Shown one piece after another: positions 56,551-64,000 of a DNA stretch of 64,000 nucleotides. The translations under genes were made by a program, and so were the position numbers. Under the pieces are notes generated by a model that worked only from the letters and a program-made list of their open reading frames with translations, was not told where the DNA came from and did not search any database. Positions within the stretch are counted from its first letter, which is position 1. Every line of letters begins with the position of its first letter. Location: positions 12,851,501 to 12,915,500 of the forward strand of contig OU612070.1 in assembly GCA_914767715.1 (NCBI GenBank). The letters are read 5' to 3'. Origin of the DNA: Membranipora membranacea. Its lineage: Eukaryota; Bryozoa; Gymnolaemata; Cheilostomatida; Membraniporidae.

Positions 56551-57998
56551 CTATAATAATACCTAAGAGACTGGACTTTTGTATTATACAAATACACAAA
56601 CCCACTGTACTTCAGAGTTCATGCTGAATGTTTCATCACTAATTGACCAGCTGGGTTGGGGTAGTCTCTGAGGCTCCCAGACTCTTGCCCCCGCCCGCCC
56701 GCCGCCCGCTTGGCAGCTAAGCAGCTTATGCACCCAGGCTTATTGGCCAAAAGGATTAACGTGAATCCTTAAAAATAAAATCTAAAAATGCCTCCGATTG
56801 AATACACAAAATATCGTGGCAAATGTGTTTTCTACACATTTTCTTAAATAAAATTACTCATAAGACACAGCAACCCTGAAAGAAGTGTGAGCAACCACAT
56901 TCACATTTTATTGAAAGCCACATCTTGTGCTTGATAATTAGATAATTCCTGTTTATAAGTCATAAATGGATATACGATGATGTGATCCTAATTGCTTTAT
57001 AATGGAAAAAAAACATTTTAGATCCTAATCAATTCTGAAAAAAATGGAATTCAGTATAAAAGACCATTGCGTAATAGATAATAACTCTCCCTGCTGGTAT
57101 ATCTATTATATAATTGTGCATATGATCTACACAAAATTTACTTGCTGTCAAATAAATGGTAAAAAGTCTTAGGACTATTGAAAACTTTTGTTATCGAGAA
57201 GAGCTTTTTTTATTGAATTCACGGAGGTGTCAGGAAGGGCATCCAACCAACAAATGCTCCTGTGCTCAGTATACAGTATGTAGACCCGTAATGATACAGA
57301 CAAAAACCAAGTAACAAGGTATCAAGGTTTCTCACATATCACAGGGTAACGAGACGATACATAAACGCAAGTTTTTTAAAACTGTCTTATTTGTGAGGAT
57401 CATTCGGAACGAAATTAGAAAGGATGTTATTTGTGGTTGTGAGAAAATTAAAGGGCAACTAGGCTTTCGCATCAATGCATAAATGGGTAGTAAAGAATGT
57501 GCTAGGCAGCATCAGCTTTGTGCATGAATCAAATGCATAGCTCAAAGAAGTTGCTGACTCTTAGCTGAGCTATACTTTAGTTTAGGGAGGTTAAACAAAG
57601 TCTCTGCTGTAATGATGATAGAGCAGGAACAGGAAACTGTTCTGTGAGGTCCTATATTAGTTGAGTTTGAGCAGCGTTTGTGCGCCTGTTGGATGAAATA
57701 TTTAAGAAGAATTCTCACTGAATAATCATCCGATTTAGATTATGTCTTTTTCCCTATCCATAAGGTGCAATCTGCTATCGATCAATGAGAACTTGTTTGA
57801 AACCCTGGACAGGACAGGACAGGTGTGAAATTAATGCCATCATTCAAAAAATCCCCCTGGCTAATTTGAGCGTAAGCTAATGAAGCTAATGATAGGGTGG
57901 TGTCTAGTCGTTGCTTTCTTAGTTAGTTCATTACGACATGCTATGTAGAAGAAGCAGTCGCAGACAGGTTCCATGCTACTGTTAATCATGCTATCGAA
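56551..57998 (+). repeat. Diverged array unit (upstream flank, SINE relic, tRNA-His flank)
   Basis: It matches 17340-19080 in order but with many substitutions and indels. The SINE is reduced to GGTGTCAGGAAGGGCATCC near 57226 and its 3' body. About 400 bp near 57450-57850 are not found in other copies. It is the oldest-looking unit and forms the array's right edge. Confidence 0.65.
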
Positions 57999-58070
57999 GC
58001 CATGATAGTATAGTGGTTAGTACTTCGCGTTGTGGCCGCGAAAACCCAGGTTCGAATCCTGGTCATGGCA
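57999..58070 (+). tRNA. tRNA-His(GTG)
   Basis: A 72-nt cloverleaf identical to those at 9046 and 42114 although its flanks are strongly diverged. A TTTT terminator follows. Conservation of the gene against diverged flanks argues that it is functional. Confidence 0.95.
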
Positions 58071-59439
58071 TTTTGTTCCGTCCAGCACCCAAGGTCCGGA
58101 CTGCATATAGGCTGTCAGTACTTTTAAAGGTGTACTAAAACAAACGGTTCTAGAAACCAAAACTTCCCGTCAGAGAGCAAGTTTAGTGCCACAATCATTT
58201 TCCCTACTACCATCAACCACGATGCACTGTATTCAATACAGAATTGTGGTTTTTAGAGTCCTTGAAAAGTTATCTTCTCTTACAGTAGGAATTGCAAAAA
58301 TTGTAACAACACAATTGATAAGCTAATTTGATTAATGAAGGGTGTTGATCGGTAAATAAATAAGCCAATTACCTTGGTTTCTTTCAGTAAGCCAAGTTTT
58401 TTAATATTTTCTTCTTGTTGGCTGTTCGTCAAAGTTTCTTGAAAATCAGAATTGAATAACAAAGGTTGATCAGGGATTTAGATCAATCACCAGACTCCCT
58501 CTTAAGTTCTATTATGGTTATAGACTTCTATGTTCTCAATCAAATACAGCTGGAAGGATTTGGGATATACAACCGCAGCCTCATCTGGAAGGACCCTTCG
58601 TTATTTTGTCAGGAAAAAAGTTCATCGTAACACTAGACTAAACCGCCAAGGGTGGGGGGGGGGGAGGGCAGAAGTGGAGTGCATTATATGGGAAATGGCA
58701 GGTGCATGAGTTTGACAGGAAAAGATGAGTATAGAACATTTTAGATTGAATTGGTTTAATTTGTAATTTGTATTCTTGAGCAAGATGATAGTAGTTAGAT
58801 TATTAAATGAAATTATACAATTTGAAAAAATTATTGACATCTCCCTCTCCTATAATAAGGAAACAGTAATAGTTATTTTGGCATAATAGATAGAAAGGCT
58901 GGCGACAGACCGCTTAGAGGTCTAAATGCTATTACGTACATGTCAGCTTTTTTCAACATCTGTTTCAACAAAAAGCATTGTGGAAATATGGGTTTCTTCT
59001 TATCCTTGTTTGGAAGGTGGGTCTCAATCATGAACTGACATCTGTGTTAAAAACTGTTATGGGTTTCCCTAAACCATCTAACTGTTTAAAAGGCCCTGTA
59101 AGATATTGAGACTACCCTAAAATGTTTTGAGCGCAGTATCAGATATGCTTCATAGCTGGTGGTCACTGTCTGAGAGACAGATTTACTGTGACCATTCTGA
59201 TCACAGTCTCGATTTGACACTGTTGTTCATAACAATATCTCGTGGTACTCTCTCAACATCTGTCACTCCTGAAAGTGTGAGAAAAGGTCTGGATATAACT
59301 ACATAACATACATACATACATAACATACAACTCATTTTAAAGCTCACCGACCAAAGCATTTGAGAGAAATCGAGCATTATCAGAATATGAAACCAGTCGT
59401 TTCTCCTTTGATTAAGAATTTTGCCGAGTCTATCATTCT
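58071..59439. other. Array edge and intergenic DNA
   Basis: 58071-58470 is the diverged 3' flank of tRNA-His. From about 58480 the sequence is single-copy, with a G-rich run at 58648-58666 and CATA repeats near 59305-59330. No gene is recognised. A last short exon of the oxidase could hide here, but none was found. Confidence 0.5.
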
Positions 59440-62400
59440 TTAAACTTTAGTTTTCAAGCAGAAATTATCCTCAACAGTGCTACCTTTGTCCCATACTAAA
59501 CCTGTGAGTTGCATAGCAAGTTTGAGTTCCATTTTCAATATTTCAAGAATTGACTTCGCGCCATCTTCCCCCTGGAAAGACAAAGTTTAACAAAAAATAC
59601 AATTTGATTACATTATCGGCTAGCAATGCTGTATAGAGGAAAATTCTTTCATCAATTTTGTAATTATCTACTGTGAAGAAATTACCAGAAATTTTATCAT
59701 CATCAGCAGTGGCAGATGGTTGGAAGTTCCAAAAGCAGCCGATGTGATCAAATATGATCTAGACAGTGAGGCTTGAATCATCTATGGTGGTACTTGCAAC
59801 TACAATCTGTTGTTACAAACTGTTGTAACTTTTGTGATGTGAAGCAAAAACATTCGCTTTCAAGTAGCATTAATTCAGCCGTACTGTGGAAATCTTACCC
59901 CTACAGCCAAACCCCAGAGAATAGGTCTGCCTATGAAGACTGCTCTAGCTCCCAGTGACAGAGCCTTAAGTACATCTGTACCTGTTCTAACTCCACTATC
60001 CATATACACCTCAGCTCTCCCATCTACTGCTCTCACAACTTCCTCTAGTGCCATTATCTGTCAGGGAAATTAATCTCATATTAGTGACAACCAAAGTTAA
60101 GCCAGATGATTGGCTTTGCCATGTTCGTGTTTGATGCAGTTTGCATGCAGTTGAAAACCTCCAGTCACTACTATATCGCAGCTGCCAATTATCAGTAATG
60201 GGAATGGGGAGCTTTTCATAATGCAGGAAAACAGGATCTATAACATGACTTAGGCTTTGCCATAAGAAAGCAACACTTTGAAACTATCAACTGTTGAACT
60301 GCCCATCATCTTCATCGACACTTAACTTACAGTGGAGGAAACACCGTCCAGTTGTCTCCCACCATGATTAGACACATAGATAGCACTGCATCCAGCCTCC
60401 AATGCCTTCTCAGCATCATACCCTATAGAAATACGGAATTTCCATCATTTTAACAGCTGCAAGGAAATTAATGTTTGTAGTTATATGGATTACTACCAAA
60501 ACAGATTCTCCACAGTCTATATTGTCACCAGACCAAGAGGCCATTTACGTACAGATTGTAAATTTTTGCTCCTGGGAGCAAAAAATCAGTTTCGTTTTCT
60601 TGTTGCAAAGCCGCTTCATTGTCAAATGTCGATTCAAGTGCCAATGATAAATATATTTGAATGTCTTTCAATGTCTTCCCTCGGCGTTAGCTGCAAGACA
60701 CTTTAACAGGGTTGTAATGATGGCCCTACGGACCTTTCTAATGGTCAAGAATATTTGAAAATTGCTTCTGTTTGTCTTACCTGTAATGATACCTTTAGCT
60801 ATCACAGGTAGTTTTGTGATGCTTGTGAGCCAGGCAACATCCTTCCATGTCAGCGTGTTATCATTCATTGGCAGACATTTTATCATCTTGTGTTGATCTC
60901 CTTTAAACTCGGTCAATCCATCAAAGTTACCATATCTTAAACATAGAAGGTTAAGAGGAACGTCAGCAAATGAAGCTGCTATAAATATAATTTATATTGT
61001 AGTTAATTTATAGATTTATAAATTGAACTTATATTATTTATGAAATATAATTGTATCAATTTATGAAATGATAGATTATATAGTTATTGAAAACCTCATA
61101 CACATGGTTAGAGAATAAAGCTTTATCTGGCATTACTTTGTACTAAAAACCTACCTTATATGAGTAGGCCGCCCAAATTTATTCCTATGGCTTGCTCTGC
61201 GTTTCCCAGCCTCCGGCGTGTCAACAGTCACTACTATAGCTTTAAACCCTCCTCTCTCTGCCTTACCCACCAACTTCTCACTCAAACCTCTGTCCCTAAA
61301 ACCAACACATGTATTTATTATTGAAGCTTGTTGCAGTAGATCAGAATATAAAAAAAGAAGAAAGAATGCTGTTGCTAAAGTCCTCAATGAGTTTTGTATC
61401 TGTGTGGGAGGACGACAAACAAATAAACTGCTCAGTAAACGCCACGTTGGGTTGACAACAATGTATCTTAGCTAAACCGTGGCATCTTACAGTTAGGAAA
61501 ACCGGTTGTCGGTTCCAGTTGAATATAGTCAGGCATTTTTATTTGGTGCTCACCGTTTGCAATTTGTAGAGCGATGTTGTTAGTGGCAAACTTTTTTTTA
61601 CGAAATTTTTATTTTGGTTGGTATGGTCATCGTGAAAATTCCCCAAGCAGCTATCTGAGCACCATTCAAACCTACTTGCACACATATAACTGGAACCACT
61701 TGAGAGCTCTAGGAGCGGCTTGTGATATTTGATCAACGCTGTAGTTTGTTCCAGTGCTTATACACACACAGGTTCCCATCCTTTCAGCAGCTGTAGAAGA
61801 AGACATAGTAAGATTGAGAAATCATTCTATGGTTTACTTACTTGGCAATCCACAAGAAAACTTTTTTCCGCGTTCTGGAATTTATTTGTTGGATTCATTC
61901 TGTTTCAAGACCAAATCATGCATACTGGAAGGAACAAGAATCTTTAATGGAAAGTGGTGACCACATTCAAATCATTGAGTTGCGATCCCTCTAACCATCT
62001 ATTTGGGTTTAGAAAGGAAAGATTACTTTTTTTGATTTGTATATTCATTTAGGGTCTTATGCACCCAAATTTGCTTATTCTTTTTTTTAATTTGCTTTTT
62101 CGCGCGAGAAGTCTTACCTTTCGCTGTTCCTATCTCTCCTGTCTGGTGAGCTAGCTTCTGCAGACCAGTTGGTGCTACACAGACTGGAAATTCTATTCTC
62201 TCTCCTAATATGGTTGTCTGTAGTTTGATATCCGATACATCTACCATCATCCTAGGTCTGAAGCGTAACCTATAATTTCACACAGTTATGCTACCTATGA
62301 GAAGACAATTTTAGGTTGGAGAAGAAACATCGTCACATCTATACCACACAGGAAGCTGACAACTAGCCAGACGACTTATCTAACATAGGAGTACCGTTTA

Positions 62401-63327
62401 GCCTGAGCTGTCGGAGTGAGTGGGGGGGGGGGGGCAATTGCAGTTTCTTTTCGAATTGTCCTCTCTTGTCAAATAAATTGACCCCGGGTACCAATGTCAG
62501 ACATCAATATGTTAATACGTCAAATATGACAGTACACTTGACCTAGACTCGATGATTTCCATGTAACAACAACGATACCGGGATCAGTGATAAAAATCCG
62601 AATTCAAATCCTGATCCCGGTGTTAAATCCTTCTACCACCTGATATCCCGCCAGTAGCCGTGGAACAACGAAGCAAATTATATGGGAGGCAATCATGGAG
62701 TTATTATAATATAATAACTCTCTGTAGGCAACAGAGACAACCCAAAAATGTCATCAGTTGGCGTACATCAGTCTACTTGTGCATCAACATGAAGACCGAT
62801 TAATTAATATACTTTTTGCTCTACTTTTGCGCGAATGATAAAATAATTTAAAATTCTTCTTTTAAAGGAATTTATTTCAGAGATTTTAATGTGTTCGGAA
62901 ATATGCTATATAACAGCATGGGTTGTCAATTGAAAGGTACCTTCTGTTTGGCAAGCACATATTCAGGTCAGTGTTGATGTCAGCATGAAATTTTTTCTAG
63001 AATTATTTCATATTTTATTTGATTCGCTCATAAATAAGAGCTCGCCAGCATTGTATTTTCTTAAATATGGTTTAGTTTCATTTTCACATAAGGAGTATCA
63101 TGATATTGAATTAAATATGTAACAAATTGTTAAATAGAAATCTGAACTTAAGTTTGAAATGAAGTGATAAACCCAACTCACTGTCTGAAGTCAGCTACAT
63201 TTTCTGTAAGAGTCTGTTCTTCGTCAGCACCAGTGGACCAGTAATTTTGTGTGTTTTTATCCACCATAGCCTTAGCTCTCTTCTCATAATCAGTGAGACA
63301 TACAAGGTGCCCTCCATTACTCTCCAT
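59440..63327 (-). CDS. HAO1: 2-hydroxyacid oxidase (glycolate oxidase family)
   Basis: Eight exons: 63182-63327, 62118-62269, 61676-61790, 61155-61295, 60781-60935, 60331-60422, 59899-60057 and 59440-59571. All have GT-AG introns and continuous phases. They give 363 residues, close to the family's roughly 370. The enzyme is an FMN-dependent TIM barrel oxidising 2-hydroxyacids such as glycolate with release of H2O2. Visible landmarks are [10 protein letters not shown] and [10 protein letters not shown] at the N-terminus, [29 protein letters not shown], the catalytic signature [10 protein letters not shown] (His about 256, Arg about 259), and [20 protein letters not shown] followed by VFIGRP. 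The ATG at 63325-63327 gives the expected N-terminus. The last exon reads through to TAA with the ending LKTKV, lacking a peroxisomal SKI/SKL-type tripeptide. A further exon spliced from ACAG/GTTTAG is possible but not found. HAO1 and HAO2 are not distinguished. Confidence 0.92.
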
Positions 63328-64000
63328 ATCTCTGCCGTAATCGTTTCCACTATATCTGATTTTATATTTGTTAACTAGCACTCAAATCTAACAACGGTCG
63401 ATGGCGCATACAAATTCTGAACTTTGTCTGCCAAGCAAGCTCTGAACACAAAGATCTGCGCACCAACTTATATAGCTTGCAGTAGTACTTAAAAAGTTAT
63501 ATTTTGCAAGGCTAAGTGTTATATGACGGCCAGCCATAAAAAAAATTACGTGACAGCTCATTGCCAGTTAGTGCCCTCACCCTTATTTTTGCTCTGGCTG
63601 GTTGAACTATGGGTCAGACCATAGACAAACAATGGGTCAATCCAAGTACTCTTTAACTCCTTGGTCAATCTAACCCTGTTATCAATAAATACTTCTTTGA
63701 GTGATAGGTTTCTTATTTAGTCTAATGTACTTTGTAAACAAAATATTCACAGCCTTGTATCTGTCGGTGGTATGCCTTAGGAAGCGTCTGCAAAAGGGGT
63801 GCAGAAGCCGGATCTATGCAGATGTCAGACATCAGTTAATAGTACTAGGGCACTATGGCAATACGTCAAGTCAACAGTAGTGCGAGGACCTGAAGTTCAT
63901 GTAAACTATAGGTTGATGTACTGCCATATTGACCTGAAGTTTGTGTATGTTCTGTCACTGCATTGTTCTGTCATTGCATGGAAAACATTGCAAAGATGAA
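63328..64000. other. 5' flank of the oxidase gene
   Basis: Single-copy sequence upstream of the oxidase start. No clear TATA box, gene or repeat is recognised. Confidence 0.5.

Noticed and set aside
58648-58666. G-run as a functional G-quadruplex promoter element
   Set aside because: A single homopolymer-like run with no gene start nearby; more likely a simple repeat.

Overview
The window is nuclear DNA of an animal, almost certainly an invertebrate. Genes are split by short GT-AG introns, the DNA is AT-rich, and the coding content is metazoan: secreted PAN/Apple plus C-type-lectin proteins, a 2-hydroxyacid oxidase, eukaryotic tRNA genes with internal promoters, SINEs, LINEs, an LTR and TIR transposons. 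The species cannot be fixed from the sequence. There is no bacterial-style operon and no CRISPR array.

Layout. (1) 1-3390, minus: a decayed non-LTR retrotransposon with a restriction-like endonuclease (R2/NeSL-type). Its 5' end abuts a 175-bp fold-back made of local repeat (3391-3797). (2) 3566-58240: a large, much-rearranged array of segmental duplications. Its building blocks recur in a roughly fixed order: lectin/Apple exons, a shared block S, a tRNA-derived SINE, tRNA-His(GTG), tRNA-Lys(CTT) module B, a large palindrome, and tRNA-Lys module A. There are ten tRNA-Lys and six tRNA-His loci, some intact and some clearly broken. (3) 58241-64000: single-copy DNA carrying a complete eight-exon 2-hydroxyacid oxidase gene on the minus strand.

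Lectin family. The best copy (14112-17227, minus) splices into 251 residues: signal peptide, one PAN/Apple-like exon, and a C-type lectin-like domain in two exons. Other copies are orphan or broken. Copies near 7.3-8.0 kb and 29.4-30.2 kb share two nonsense codons. The copy near 24 kb has a stop in the signal peptide. The copy near 47.8 kb has a stop and a dead splice donor. The copy at 52.3-56.2 kb has lost the lectin-domain intron and has one stop codon at the end of the Apple exon.

Mobile elements have cut into these duplicates, and the uninterrupted paralogues serve as empty sites. The clearest are a 434-bp solo LTR with a 4-bp target duplication, a 498-bp hAT-like element with an 8-bp duplication, and TAA-flanked Harbinger-like elements, one family carrying a MADF-domain fragment. 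The rest are a 5'-truncated LINE with an intact YADD box, a second LINE fragment on the opposite strand, a fold-back element and several short insertions. The most notable features are the lectin/tRNA composite array, its palindromes, and a 206-nt exon-like unit of unknown function kept at the same length in three copies.
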